Shown one piece after another: positions 30,731 to 40,784 of a stretch of DNA of 41,438 nucleotides. The stretch is taken from assembly GCA_009746045.1 (NCBI GenBank), contig RPFO01001569.1:1-41438 (forward strand). Reading direction: 5' to 3'. Each line of letters starts with the position of its first letter. Within the stretch, counting starts at the first letter, position 1. The notes under the pieces are model-generated. The model had not been told where the DNA came from and did no database searches. It saw only the letters and a list, made by a program, of their open reading frames with translations. Both the position numbers and the translations under genes were made by a program. Origin of the DNA: Mesostigma viride (Eukaryota; Streptophyta; Mesostigmatophyceae; Mesostigmatales; Mesostigmataceae).

Positions 30731-31150
30731 GTTGACATGGACCAGCAGTTCATGCTCGCAATTCGCGACAATAGCGTTCCAAGGATCCGGCAGCTTGTTA
30801 GCGTTGCGCTACGACGTGGGCGCAGTGTGCAGTTTATTGTGCATCAGATGGGCCAAGCGATCAAGGGACTCTACCATGCCAAAGGTTTTGCCTCCGATGA
30901 CAAAGCGCGCGATTTGGGTGCCCTTGTGGCAGCCACTGGGGGCGGCAAGTTGCTTGCAGCGTTAAACAAGGATGGGTATTTACCTGCCAGAGCTACACTA
31001 GGTGCGCACCGACCAACTTTGGAGGTATGGACGGGCAAGATGTCGGACCTGCCAGGCTTGGTTCGGAGAAACGTTGAGCTTGATATCATTAATACACCTC
31101 TGGGTCAGACGGCGAAGGATTGCCCGTGGGCAGTTAGCTGCGACGAGGTA
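30719..31150 (+). CDS. Gene X, exon ending at CACTA element 2
   Basis: Encodes DQQFMLAIRDNSVPRIRQLV, RSVQFIVHQMGQAIKGLY, then HAKGFASDDKARDLGALVAA and GGGKLLAALNKDGYLPA. The order (short helical repeat, 'GxY-KGF' loop, then 'GG--LL-AL' and 'LP') is familiar from a large multicopy family in fungi and algae. The exon closes with CDEV at GAGGTA, where CACTA element 2 is inserted; the same sequence type resumes at 37096. The Met at 30719 is probably not the start. Confidence 0.6.
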
Positions 31151-31159
31151 CACTAGGAA

Positions 31160-31505
31160 CTCAATTTCTGAGAAAATTCTCAAAACCCTCAATTTTCTCA
31201 CCTTTTGTGAGAATTTTTTGAGAAAATTGAGAAAAATCTCAATTTTTTTCCGCAAACGCTAGGCAAAAAATCTCACCAGGGTGAGATTTTGGTGAGAAAA
31301 AGGGCGTTTTGGTGAGATTGGGGTGAGAAAAAACCCTAAAGTGAGAAAAAAGGTGAGAATGGGTGAGAAAAAGGCAGAAAGATTGAGAAAATTGAGAAAA
31401 TTGAGAAGTTTCTCACCAACACGAGAAAAATCACTAACACGAGAAAAATCACAAGTCAACGTGGTGAGAAATTTCTCACCAAGAGTGTAACACGAGAAAA
31501 ATCAT
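31160..31505. repeat. CACTA 2 left subterminal arm
   Basis: Many copies of GTGAGAAA, TTGAGAAA and TCTCAATTTT within 350 bp. It mirrors the right arm. Confidence 0.85.
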
Positions 31506-32430
31506 GAGCTTTATTTCATTAAGTCCTTAACGTGAAAAAAAAACTCAACACCACTTTGTGTCTAATCACCAAGAAAATGTCCTCATATGAGGACATTTTT
31601 AAGCATGGATACCATTTGTAATAACTCACACATTTCACCATATCCATGGGTACGGCATGGAACCATGTTCATTTATGATATGTTCAAGAGTAGCAATGCT
31701 TAACATCCATGAAATATGCTCATTGTATAATTGTTTACGATTTATGAATGCAGGGGGGTCGCTACGCGAGTGACCAACAAGCACTCAAGTCAACAATATG
31801 CCCAGAAAGAAGGCAGGGCCAGGTCATGGCTGGTCCTGAAAATGCACCCAAGGTGCCCACAACATGTCTACGTTACACCCTCGCTATCCTAGACCCTGCA
31901 GCCTGCCGGGGGGGGCACAAAATGTAACTGGCAGCCAGGGACCATGGTGCAGGCCAAATAGCAGGTGTAAAGCTAGCTCAAAGCTAGCTCAGTCCAAAGA
32001 ATGAAATAAGAAGCAAATACTTGCCAAGGTTAGGTCTGTGATCGTTATTGGAGGCTTGGCTGCCACCACGGTGCTCGACAATGATGCTGAAGCCTTCAAT
32101 CATATATGAAGCAGATACTGCAAAGAGGCACAAATAGCAATACAAGCACAATGTAAGCATGAAAAGCTCAAGTTTCCAAGCCAGTCTAGCTCACTTGGAC
32201 ATGAGGTTAAGCGTTAGAAACATATGGGCAACATCCCAGCAAGCCTTGAAAAAGTTTTCAGCAACAAGGCAGTATATGTGTTAAATCAAACTACCACATT
32301 GCAACTAAGCACAGTGACTTCTACTTGCTGCTGTTTTGACGACGCAAGGCCGTTTACCTTTTCAGTGACACCACAGGAAAAGAAAGCATTACCCAGCAAA
32401 CTTCCTTTAAGTTCCCCGGACATAGGCGTA
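31506..32430. other. CACTA 2 interior, no recognised gene
   Basis: Contains the palindrome GTCCTCATATGAGGAC (31579-31594) and a duplicated AAAGCTAGCTC at about 31970. No supported gene. Confidence 0.4.
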
Positions 32431-32431
32431 A

Positions 32432-32971
32432 TCACAACCACGACGTTGGGCATTGAAAAGAACCGGAATCATTAAGTCTGCGGGGGTTATAAGCTACGAT
32501 ACTCTTGACACGCATATTTAGAACGATGCGGTTGCGGATGACATCCGGAACCTTGTTCTTGACGTGCGCCCAGGCCGCCAGCTGCGCGGGACAGCTCAAG
32601 AAATATATATTAAAGGACGGTGACGCCCGGGAAGCACCCAGCCTTGCGGCAAAAGTAAAATATGGCTCGCGCTCGCCGTGGTTTTCGCCAGGCGTGACTG
32701 CGATATCACGACGAAAAAATGGAGACTCTTTGACCCATCTAACTGCCCAGGTCCCTCTGTTGCCCGGGTCGCCCATTAACCCAGAAGCGTACCATAACCC
32801 ATACTCGCGATATCCGCAGCTACTGGGCGGAAAAAGAAATTGTAAAACCGAACTGCATACTGACCTATCATGCCATCTACGTAGCTTCCAGATTTTCTTC
32901 AACGATGCCAAAATCCGTTCATGAACAATATTTTCGACATATACAAAGCACCTGCACGTCAAAAGCAGCAT
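32432..32971 (-). CDS. Uncertain 179-codon frame in CACTA 2
   Basis: Open from 32971 to a stop at 32432. Composition is balanced, with Trp- and Arg-rich blocks (YGLWYASGLMGDPGNRG, WAHVKNKVPDVIRNRIVLNM). I do not recognise a family, and there is no supporting splice or promoter evidence. The plus strand is also open over much of it, so chance is possible. If real it could be an element-encoded protein or a captured exon. Confidence 0.3.
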   Translation of the reverse strand: MLLLTCRCFVYVENIVHERILASLKKIWKLRRWHDRSVCSSVLQFLFPPSSCGYREYGLWYASGLMGDPGNRGTWAVRWVKESPFFRRDIAVTPGENHGEREPYFTFAARLGASRASPSFNIYFLSCPAQLAAWAHVKNKVPDVIRNRIVLNMRVKSIVAYNPRRLNDSGSFQCPTSWL

Positions 32972-33207
32972 CTTCGAAATGACTAGATGATGATCTAAAG
33001 TTCTGTCTTCATTCGGGGCAAAATAATGGCCTATAACGTTCAGGCAAGCCTCAGAACTGGAACGACCCCATAGCCGTCACTCGACAAAATGCTCGATTAC
33101 ATTGCAACGTTCTTGCTGTAGTAGGTACTTTTCCTCGCCTCATATTTTCCAGGTACGGTCGGCCCCTGTCGACCCCGGGGGCTTGGCGCGCTCAGTACCT
33201 ATCCCAG

Positions 33208-33257
33208 TTTCGCGCCAAAACCCACCAGGGATCCTCAGGACCAACTTTGGCGCCAAA
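33208..33257. promoter_or_regulatory. Two E2F-like sites
   Basis: TTTCGCGCCAAAA (33208-33220) and TTTGGCGCCAAA (33246-33257) both fit the E2F/DP consensus. They lie just downstream of the minus-strand frame at 33431-34390, so they are not in an obvious promoter for it. Confidence 0.3.
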
Positions 33258-33430
33258 ACCGCCCCCCTGACCCCCCCCGTCTCAAACGAGGACTATGTCC
33301 TCAAATGAGGACATTTGGTTTTTGGACATTTGATATGCATTGTAGGGTGCACAAAGGTGCAATATAGGGTTGTCATACAATATAAAACAGCACATCATTC
33401 CATAAACAATGCTGTCATGCCCAAATTAAA

Positions 33431-34390
33431 TCAAAAGTCATCTTCTTCAGAACTGCTGTCCGAGGGGTTGCTTGCATCAACATCATCTTCTGATGACATA
33501 GTGTCATCCCCACTAGTGTCGCAATAGTTCACAGCTTTACGCTGCCTTCCACTGGCCCTCTTTGCCATAGGGACCTCCTCAATTACAACGGTGGGCTGGC
33601 TAGGTCCAGCATCTGTGGGAGCACCACGCTTGCGGCTGCGCCCTCGAGCAGGTGCCTTGCCAGCGCGGCGCACCACGTCGCCATCACCTACGTCTGCCGC
33701 TGCCACCTTCTTCTTCTTCTTGGACCCCTTCTTCTTGCCTTTCTTCTTGCCACTAGGCGGTGGCATCGGCTCACCCTCCTCAATCACTTCAAACTGCGGC
33801 ATGGTGGGGAAATCTGCTGCCACGCTGTGATACACATGGTTACTGAGGGAAGATTGCGCCTGGTGTGCCATGCTCCATGGCAGTTTGGCAGGGATTACCA
33901 CCATTTCGGGAGCATAGCATTCATCGACGACATACCCAACTGAGCTCACTGCACCTGGCAACACAAGGCGCGACGACCTGGGGGCCTGTGCGCTGCTGAT
34001 GACCACCAACCTCTCGTGGGGCAGGTGAGCGACATGAAGGCGATCAAAAAGCTCCACCTTCAACAACAGCTGCCATTCCCAGCCCCCTCGTGGGTACTCT
34101 AACCTGGCCTTCAGAATGTGTGTGATGAAACCAAAGTCTACACCGCCCGGGCCATGCACCGCAACTCCCGCATTCTTGTGCCGCTTTCCCAGGGATTGGT
34201 CCGCAGCCTCTGTGCGGTAGTTGAACCCGTGTATCCTGACTTTGTGGAAAGAATCCGCGTAGCGCTTCACGCCCCCACACGCCGCTACAATGCCTTGCGG
34301 CACAAGCGGCGTCAGGTTTAATGATGCCCATGCAATCACGTTGAACGTTGTGTCAGCACAGCGATCTCGCCTGCATTCAAACAAACGCAC
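33431..34390 (-). CDS. C-terminal part of a probable CACTA 2 protein
   Basis: 319 codons. The N-terminal two thirds are globular (NVIAWASLNLTPLVPQGIVA, VDFGFITHILKARLEYPRGG, LLKVELFDRLHVAHLPHERL). Then comes a Lys-rich block (KKKGKKKGSKKKKK), an Arg-rich stretch suggesting nuclear localisation, and an acidic tail (SSEEDDF at the end). A folded part followed by NLS and acidic tail suits a nuclear DNA-handling protein. Located inside CACTA 2, it may be the C-terminus of a transposase or accessory protein, but no DDE motif was found here and the region upstream of 34390 shows none. The Met at 34390 may be internal to a longer, spliced gene. Confidence 0.5.
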   Translation of the reverse strand: MRLFECRRDRCADTTFNVIAWASLNLTPLVPQGIVAACGGVKRYADSFHKVRIHGFNYRTEAADQSLGKRHKNAGVAVHGPGGVDFGFITHILKARLEYPRGGWEWQLLLKVELFDRLHVAHLPHERLVVISSAQAPRSSRLVLPGAVSSVGYVVDECYAPEMVVIPAKLPWSMAHQAQSSLSNHVYHSVAADFPTMPQFEVIEEGEPMPPPSGKKKGKKKGSKKKKKVAAADVGDGDVVRRAGKAPARGRSRKRGAPTDAGPSQPTVVIEEVPMAKRASGRQRKAVNYCDTSGDDTMSSEDDVDASNPSDSSSEEDDF

Positions 34391-34803
34391 ACCGATAACC
34401 CAGCAAAGAGTATTATTATTAAGTATTGGTTATTAAAAAAAATAGAACGGATACAACACAGGACGCTTTTACTGGCGGCAAGATCATGGCACCCGGATGG
34501 GTAAAACCAAACAAACTAGATATTAATTACTAGGGCTGGCTTTGTGACAGTAAAACATGATTGCATGGCTAATCCCAAGGCGCCTTTCAATAGGACTGAA
34601 TTAAAATAACCAAAGCAGACGGCGTAAGTAGCATTTGCAAAAAACAAGGCTCACCAGTAGGCCTCGTCGCCATTCGCAGGGTCGCTGTAATCAGCCTTGG
34701 GAAGGGCATCTTCTCCCAGCAAATCCCTTGCGGCGCGTTGTGTCAGCACAGCGATCCCCCCTGCATCCAAACAAAGGCACACCGATAACCAAGCAAAGAG
34801 TAT
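34345..34803 (+). repeat. 70-bp direct repeat pair, 390 bp apart
   Basis: GTTGTGTCAGCACAGCGATC through ACCGATAACC and AGCAAAGAGTAT occurs at about 34347-34412 and again at 34737-34802 with few differences. It suggests a local duplication during build-up of the element interior. Confidence 0.7.
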
Positions 34804-34804
34804 G

Positions 34805-35125
34805 CAAATGTGTAGCCTTGTTCATTGAAATTATGGCTGGCTTACGCAAAGAGCGACTGTAAGATGACCTATACAGTGGGGCCGGAAACAGCTTGCTTGA
34901 TCAGGGCGTGTTTTTCGAGCTTCACTGGCCGGGAGTGTCTAGTGGTGAGAACCATTGCTGCGATCGCTTTCCCACCATTTACGAGGAAATACCCGCAAAT
35001 GAAAAACCACTGAAACGGTCTAGCTAGTCAGTCATTACATTAGCCACATGCCATCATGCATGTTTCCAAACGTCCAGGAACTGCACACGGTGCAAATGCC
35101 ATTTGCAGTGCAAAAATCCAGAGGA
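34805..35125 (-). repeat. Repeat R, copy R2
   Basis: Matches 17830-18130 in direct orientation (CATTGAAATTATGGCTGGCT; CTGGCCGGGAGTGTCTAGTG; ACGAGGAAATACCCGCAAAT). The terminal part present in R1 and R3 is missing. No coding potential recognised. Confidence 0.7.
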
Positions 35126-35619
35126 CACGACCTCATTGCTTCATATTTGTATGCAGAAGACTAAAAAAGTAACATGCATTAATGGCCCGCATGCATAAAG
35201 GGCCTGAATTCTGATGCGGGCCCAACGGCAGCACCGCCAAAGCAGATAAGGGCCCGCAGTCTGATGCGGGCCCCACGGCACCACCGCCATAGCAGAGCTC
35301 GAAGGTCGTGGTGCGCGTGAAACGTACGTATGCCCTTTGTCGGTAGGTGCCGTTGGGGTCAAATTGGGTGCCGCCAAAATCGGGCCGACGCGTCAATAGA
35401 CTGAGGCCGTCGATGAGAGCCATCATGCGGCTTGGGGAACTTCAGCTAAGTTAACTTAACGCAAACCACTGGTCGCCCGCGTCGGGAACCGGCCCAACGG
35501 CTCTCCCGCAACAGAAAATAACGCGGCATACTGCATACGTCGTCGGATTGTTACATTTCGACGGTCAAGATTTCATGATGAGGTTTGCGTTCAATTTGCC
35601 GCAGTTTGCCGCCCAGAGA
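35126..35619. other. CACTA 2 interior with a short tandem duplication
   Basis: A block of about 60 bp with CTGATGCGGGCCC and CACCGCCA is duplicated at 35205-35300. No gene recognised. Confidence 0.45.
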
Positions 35620-35871
35620 AAGTAGTTGTTGGACTCGTTGCCCACGATGAAACACAATCAAGCAAGCCGTTTCCGGACCCACCGAGTAGGTCATGTAGTC
35701 GCTCTTCACGTCAGCCAGCCGTAATTTCAATGCACAAGGCTACACATTTCCATCTCCATTCATATTCATAATCCTGCACGACTCGAAAACGCGGACAAGA
35801 TAACGGCAGGCTCGAGCTACCATGGTCCGGATTCTCCCGATTTCTGGCCTGCGCTGGTTGTCTCCTTGATA
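35620..35871 (+). repeat. Repeat R, copy R3, with intact terminus
   Basis: Inverted relative to R2. Contains AGCCGTAATTTCAATGCAC, then CGCGGACAAGATAACGGCAG and GCTCGAGCTACCATGGTCCGG, and ends ...GGTTGTCTCCTTGATA like R4. R2 and R3 face each other, which may form an inverted pair of about 100 bp. Confidence 0.65.
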
Positions 35872-36436
35872 TTGGCAACTCTCTCCGGTAAGAGATTTTC
35901 CGCAGTTTGGCTGTTTCGAAACGTTCATTACGTGAGATGCCTTCGGATCAGGAGACTCACACAGCCGCGAAATCATGCCAAAGGTCATATGTTCGATCCC
36001 TTGCTGGTAGCTTCTGAGCTTTCTTATTTTCTGTGTTCCGCGGAATCTCAGATTTGGGCCGCTAGCGTTTTCACGCTTGTTGCTTTCTGATCCGACGACA
36101 ACGTTGTGCCTTGCTCGTGTGACATCTGGCGCATGGTGTGATTCATGTGTATGGTGCTGCCTTGCCACATGGGGCTGCTTTGCCATAAGAGTGAGTGTTG
36201 GGTTCTACACATTTGCTGCATGGACCGTTAGGTGCTGGTGAGCTCTTCCTTGTAGAACGCTTACATCTATGTCAAGGATCTGATTTCTTTTCCTCTTGCG
36301 TATATTGTGTCGGTTTGCTTTATTTCTTGCAGGGACCACGAGAGTAAAATGCAAGCGGTTCCACTTTCAAGTCAGCATGTGACGCCCTGTCGACCGGCCC
36401 GCTTTGTTAGCTAGCTACCATATAGTATTTGATGAT

Positions 36437-36591
36437 AGGCATTGAATGCGGAAGATGTCATAACGCCATAACAGACTGTGTTGAACAGGCATTGAATGCC
36501 GAAGATGTCATAACGCCATAACAGACTGTGTTGAAAAGGCATATTTGAATGCCGAAGATGTACATAACGCCATAACAGTGTTGAATAGTTG
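36437..36591 (+). repeat. Three tandem ~54-bp units
   Basis: AGGCATTGAATGCSGAAGAT, then GTCATAACGCCATAACAGAC and TGTGTTGAA, repeated three times with small indels in the third unit. Confidence 0.85.
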
Positions 36592-36749
36592 AATCAATGG
36601 GTTCTTGCAGCTGTAAACATTAAAATTATTCAAACATTTAATGAAAAAATCATTATTGTTCGTGCTGTTTTGAACAGCGGTTGTTACTGGCACTGCATGC
36701 ATGTGTCTGCTGCCAGCATATTGCATTATGGGTGTGTTTTTCAGCGCTG

Positions 36750-37078
36750 TGTTTTCTCACTTTTCTCACTTTTCTCACGTCCTGTTTTTCTCACTTTTCT
36801 CACTTTTCTCACGTCCTGATTTTCTCACTTTTCTCACGTTTCACACCTCCCGTTTTTCTCACTTATCTCACGTCCTGTTTTTTGAGATTTTTCTCACGTT
36901 TTTCCCCTTTTTTCACCTTTTTGGGGCAATCTCACCCGGGTGAGAAACGTGTTTTCTCACCCATTCTCACCCCATTCTCACCCTTTTTTCTCACCTTTCT
37001 CACCCATTCTCACCCATTTCTCACCCTTTTTCTCACCTTTCTCACCCTTTTTCTCACCATTTCTCACCCATTCTCAAA
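36750..37078. repeat. CACTA 2 right subterminal arm
   Basis: Dense TTTCTCAC / TTTTCTCACG words, the inverse of the left arm. Confidence 0.85.
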
Positions 37079-37095
37079 GCCGAGTTCCTAGTGTA

Positions 37096-38198
37096 GCAAC
37101 TGACCCAAGGCTGTGCACAGTATGATCCTCGCACAAACCTCTTTGCAAACCTTTGCTGTGAGCACGGCCCGAGCGCTTTGGCGGAGAAGTGGGAATCGAG
37201 GACGGAGAAGCCACTGAAGATGGAGTTTGACACGATTGAGGACATTGAGGACGTGTTGGCACTGCTGGAGGGCGGGAAACTGCACCTCGCAGTGGAAGCA
37301 CTGGTTTTTTGCCTATGTCCCTACCGGCAAGATCGCTACACAGCTGTGCCCTTTCTCATCATGGGGTCTTGTAAGGAAAGCTAGCTCGGCTAAACTGCAG
37401 CAAGCAATCTTCGGCACCATTGAAAAGGTGTTGCATGATCTGCACGCTGAGGGAAAGTTGGGGCTATTCCTGGACATTGGCACCGATGGACAAACCCAGC
37501 GTCGCCAAGCGTTGAATGCTCTCTGTGGAAAGGCCCAGATCCAAGCAGCTGCACCCTTTTACACACCCTTGCTCAGAATGCCGCTGCTAGACACGGTTTG
37601 CTCAGTAGTTCAGGGTGTCACGTTTTGTGCGGACTTGAAGCATCTTTTGAAGCGCTTCCGCACGCGCGTCATCAGCCGCTTGAAGGGGGTTCAGGTGCGA
37701 GACGTGACACGAGTTCACTCGGGAGGACCTTTACAACTTGCTGGAGAAGGCCGGTGTGAGCACTTTGGAAGCCCTCTTTGAGCCCGTGGACAAGCAAAAC
37801 GTGCCATCTGCCGTCAAGCTGCTGGAAGCAGTTGCCAGTCTCCGCTTGGGTGCACAGGACCTTGCGGTGACAGCACAGGACGTGCTCACAGCAGCCAGGT
37901 TGCTAGGGTCATTGTTTGAGGGCTTGATTGCGCCGAGGCCTCAGGCAGCTGAATCTGCGCCGAGAGGTCTCAGGCAGCTGAATCTGGATCTTGGCAGGCA
38001 ATTGGAGCTCGCCAGCCGGTCAGCGCACCTCCTATTTGTCCTGTACAGGCTGGTGTCGACCAAGCTTGTGCCCTCTGTCCTTTACCATGACACCATGGTG
38101 CACATCACCACATTATTCTCAAATGTCATGAAGATCCAGGCCTATTTCCCCGGGCAGCGATACTACATCTTCCAGTGCTCAAGGGACGGACCGTGGTA
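37096..38198 (+). CDS. Gene X, central catalytic-like region
   Basis: Picks up gene X directly after CACTA 2. YDPRTNLFANLCCEHG is followed by MEFDTIEDIEDVLALLEGGK, then (after a one-base shift at a run of six T near 37306) LFLDIGTDGQTQRRQALNAL, FCADLKHLLKRFRTRV and, after a further shift near 37735, LEKAGVSTLEALFEPVDKQN and TKLVPSVLYHDTMVHI. The spaced 'TDG-xx-RR' and 'D-KHLLKR' blocks recall the two Asp blocks of P-element/THAP9-type transposases (the latter reads D-x-PHL-K there), so a transposase is a reasonable but unproven guess. Three frame changes make this copy non-functional unless they are sequencing errors. Confidence 0.6.
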
Positions 38199-38407
38199 AG
38201 CCTCTCTGCTCTTGCCTTGATAATACTTTGATTTGACTCCACTATGTTATGTTGGTTTCTTGCCACCGTTGACATTAATGCCATTTGCAAATGATGTTCT
38301 TGAGCAGTTGCTTGCGCTAATTAACAAAGCTTTTGCACTCTGCATTATGTTTGCTGTTGTGGATTGCATGTTTGTGTATCGCATGCCGTCACTGAAATGG
38401 CACAGAG
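38198..38407 (+). other. Probable gene X intron
   Basis: GTAAGCCTCTC at the left and a 3' end near GGCACAG or GAG at about 38403-38407. The coding sense resumes with ELVFGDARTQ. Simple joins do not keep frame exactly, so either a base has been lost or the exact sites differ. Confidence 0.45.
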
Positions 38408-38648
38408 GAGTTGGTATTTGGAGATGCGCGCACTCAGTCGCACAACAACACCTTCATGGCGCTTGAGGCGCACGACCGCTTCGCCACGGCCGCGCAAATT
38501 CGCGGAATCTATGAAAAGCACCCGGAGTGGCAAACCCCGTCGCGGCTGTTAGTTCGCAGCTACGATCACATCAACACCAAGAGCATCACTGGCGACATGA
38601 CTGTGACCCCGGCCTTGGACGTCGCCGGCTGCTTTGAGCGCGGTGCTC
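38408..38648 (+). CDS. Gene X, exon ending at the hAT-like insertion
   Basis: Encodes ELVFGDARTQSHNNTFMALE, HDRFATAAQIRGIYEKHPEW and SYDHINTKSITGDMTVTPAL, closing with GCFERGA. The 'FG-RT-HNN-', 'IY-HPEW' and 'DHIN-KS-TGD' landmarks are what I recall as the most conserved part of this family. The frame is open until the insertion, and resumes as QEAAFTLVQSG after it. Confidence 0.65.
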
Positions 38649-40103
38649 ACTGCAGTGTACAGCCATACGCAATACGCAGCCATACGGGGCCCTTGTGTAT
38701 GGTGTATAATACGCCATACGGGGTATAATACGCAAACCATACGGGCCGGGACTCTTGAAAATGCTGTTTTTTGCATGGTTCAGGGGGTTCTTCAACATTC
38801 TGACCAATCAGGCATGTTTTTTTTGTGTTCTTGCAACACCACTTGCCTTTATTTAACACATCATCACATAATATTGCCGTTGCCGTCGCTGCATGCCTAC
38901 AAATACAAGCATTGTACATCTGTTGTTATTAATAATGTCTGTAAATAGCACAAAATAACAAAGTTGTATGCACAATCAGTGCACACCTGAAAAGGATAAT
39001 AACACAAGTAGATATGCATGCACATTGACACTTGCAGTGGTATAGAGATCGCTGCCACCATTACTGTATGTTGAAGTTAAAAAACCATGCCATCACTGCA
39101 TGGAATGGCTATACTAGGACTGAAATACTGCACATGGTCAGTCGGCCAACTTGCCAAAAGTAATAAGACATTGTGCCAGAAACAGACATCTTGCCTACTC
39201 GTGGTAGGCCACCATGCAATATTGATCTACATGAAGCAAGAATCCATACGGGCTGCCACCAACAATGTGGCTAGCGTGCAGGATAGCATGCATGCCAGCA
39301 ACCCGACCCAGCTTCCCTAAACCATTAACACATATGGTACGGTGGCTGGCTAGCAGCAGCCTGCATGGCTAAATAAGGCATTTATGTGCATCGCGAGTCA
39401 CACCAAATACCCCGCAGCCTGCGACGTAATGCCTCCGGCGGCCTCTTGCACTCGCTCACTCTTGCCTCCTTCGCATACGTAGCGCCCATGATATGGCGGG
39501 TGCTAGCCTTGCTCGGGTGGTAGAACCCGAGAATTTTGCATCCAAAAGTGTGCACGTCACTGAGCTAGTAGTTACCTGTCGGCTGCCCTTTCTTGTTGAG
39601 AGTCTGTTCTTTCACGATGTGTGTCCAGGCAGTCTCGAATACGGCCTGCATCTCGTCGGCCCCATTATCATCGTGTTCCATAGACCCACACCATCACCGT
39701 CGCTAGCCATGGTGCCTGGATGTCAATTGTGCTACGATTAAATGTTAGGTGCCAGATGCGCGCCCTTGTTGGCAGACAACATAACTTCGTCACCTAATTT
39801 CCTCGTCCTTCGTCTCCTAAACCCTAGTCCGACACGCAACAATATGCAGCAATGCACGTACAGTCGTACATGCACGGCCAGCTTGGCACCTGCATCTAGT
39901 TCCGGCTCCACGTGCCGTCCAAAATGATGCCAGAAGCTACTTCGAACGAGGTTCATACGCAAAAAATACGCAAAAAATACGCAATACGCAAAAAATACGC
40001 AGTGCGTATTTTTTTTCCCATTTCCATACGGAAATCTTGCGTATGGCGTATAATACGCGCCATACGGCGTATTATACGCCGTATGGCTGTTCACTGGTGC
40101 TCA
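38642..40103. mobile_element. hAT-like non-autonomous element, ~1.45 kb, nested in gene X
   Basis: GGTGCTCA occurs exactly at 38642-38649 and 40096-40103, an 8-bp target duplication. The ends contain CAGTGTACAGCCATACG and, inverted, CAGTGAACAGCCATACG, one mismatch in 17 bases. CAGTG-type ends with 8-bp duplications suit the hAT superfamily (P and KDZ elements also make 8-bp duplications). Near both ends are clusters of ATACGC / GTATGGCGTATAATACGC words. No transposase inside; frames are short. Removing the element joins gene X in frame. Confidence 0.75.
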
Positions 40104-40784
40104 GGAGGCAGCCTTTACATTGGTGCAGAGTGGTTGGTGGGCTGCTGATGCGGCGGGCTTGGATTTCACCGCTCTTCGATCACAACCAAGGGGTGTCTCT
40201 CAGATGCCCGTTTAGGTCAGGTGACCTTGTCGGTGTCACTGCCCGTGTGGGGGATGAAGTCGAGGAAGCCGAGGAAGCTGAGCCGGAAGCCGAGGAAGCC
40301 GAGGCAGCTGAGGCAGCCCTTGACTCAACGGATCTTGCATCGTGCAGCCTGCCAGACACTGTGGACATGCAAAACCCAGCTGCAATTGAGGCAGTCATGT
40401 TGGACGATGCGACAATCACGCTGGAGGACGCGCTTCGGCAGCAAGCAGCGAAGGAGGCGCGCGCTCAGAGCGCTTATCGTGATGGCGATGAGGACACCGT
40501 GGCCGCTGTCCCTGTACTGCCGACTTTTACCAGCAGGCTTGAGTATCTCGGCAAGACTATCCGCAAAACAACGGCTTTGAGAATCCTAACCACAAGTTTG
40601 CCTGGCCGGTCGTCAAGCGATCGCCTGCGGAGAGTCCAGACGATGGAGAAAGCCACCACGCGCGGGTGGTTGGCCGGTCATACCGGTCGCGTGCTGTTAT
40701 CATTTGCCGAGACGCTGTGGCCACCCTGGTTCGCTGCCAAGGACACATATCGCACTAGCTGTCATCGAGGCCAGGACGCTGAAG
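40104..40784 (+). CDS. Gene X, exon after the hAT-like insertion
   Basis: Resumes as QEAAFTLVQSGWWAADAAGL, hits a stop after QMPV (40211-40216), and continues in another frame with LVGVTARVGDEVEEAEEAEP, an acidic Glu/Ala-rich linker, then RLEYLGKTIRKTTALRIL and SSSDRLRRVQ. Ends at GAAG before GTAAAACATT. The stop suggests another one-base lesion. The acidic linker and following basic segment are typical of disordered connectors. Confidence 0.55.

Larger units (their letters stand above)
31149..37095. mobile_element. CACTA transposon 2, nested in gene X
   Basis: Element 31151-37093 with TA on each side (31149-31150, 37094-37095). Ends are CACTAGGAACTC and GAGTTCCTAGTG, an exact 12-bp inverted pair. 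Both ends carry arms of about 330-350 bp packed with TGAGAAA / TTTCTCAC words in opposite orientation (31160-31505 and 36750-37078). The interior has one respectable coding frame (33431-34390, minus) and several repeats. Like element 1 it has a 2-bp target duplication and CACTA termini, but unrelated subterminal words, so the two are different families. Confidence 0.85.

Noticed and set aside
30998-31262. Small ORFs at the CACTA 2 left end (FLNFLKKF, KNSISEKI type)
   Set aside because: Translations of the TGAGAAA subterminal words on either strand.
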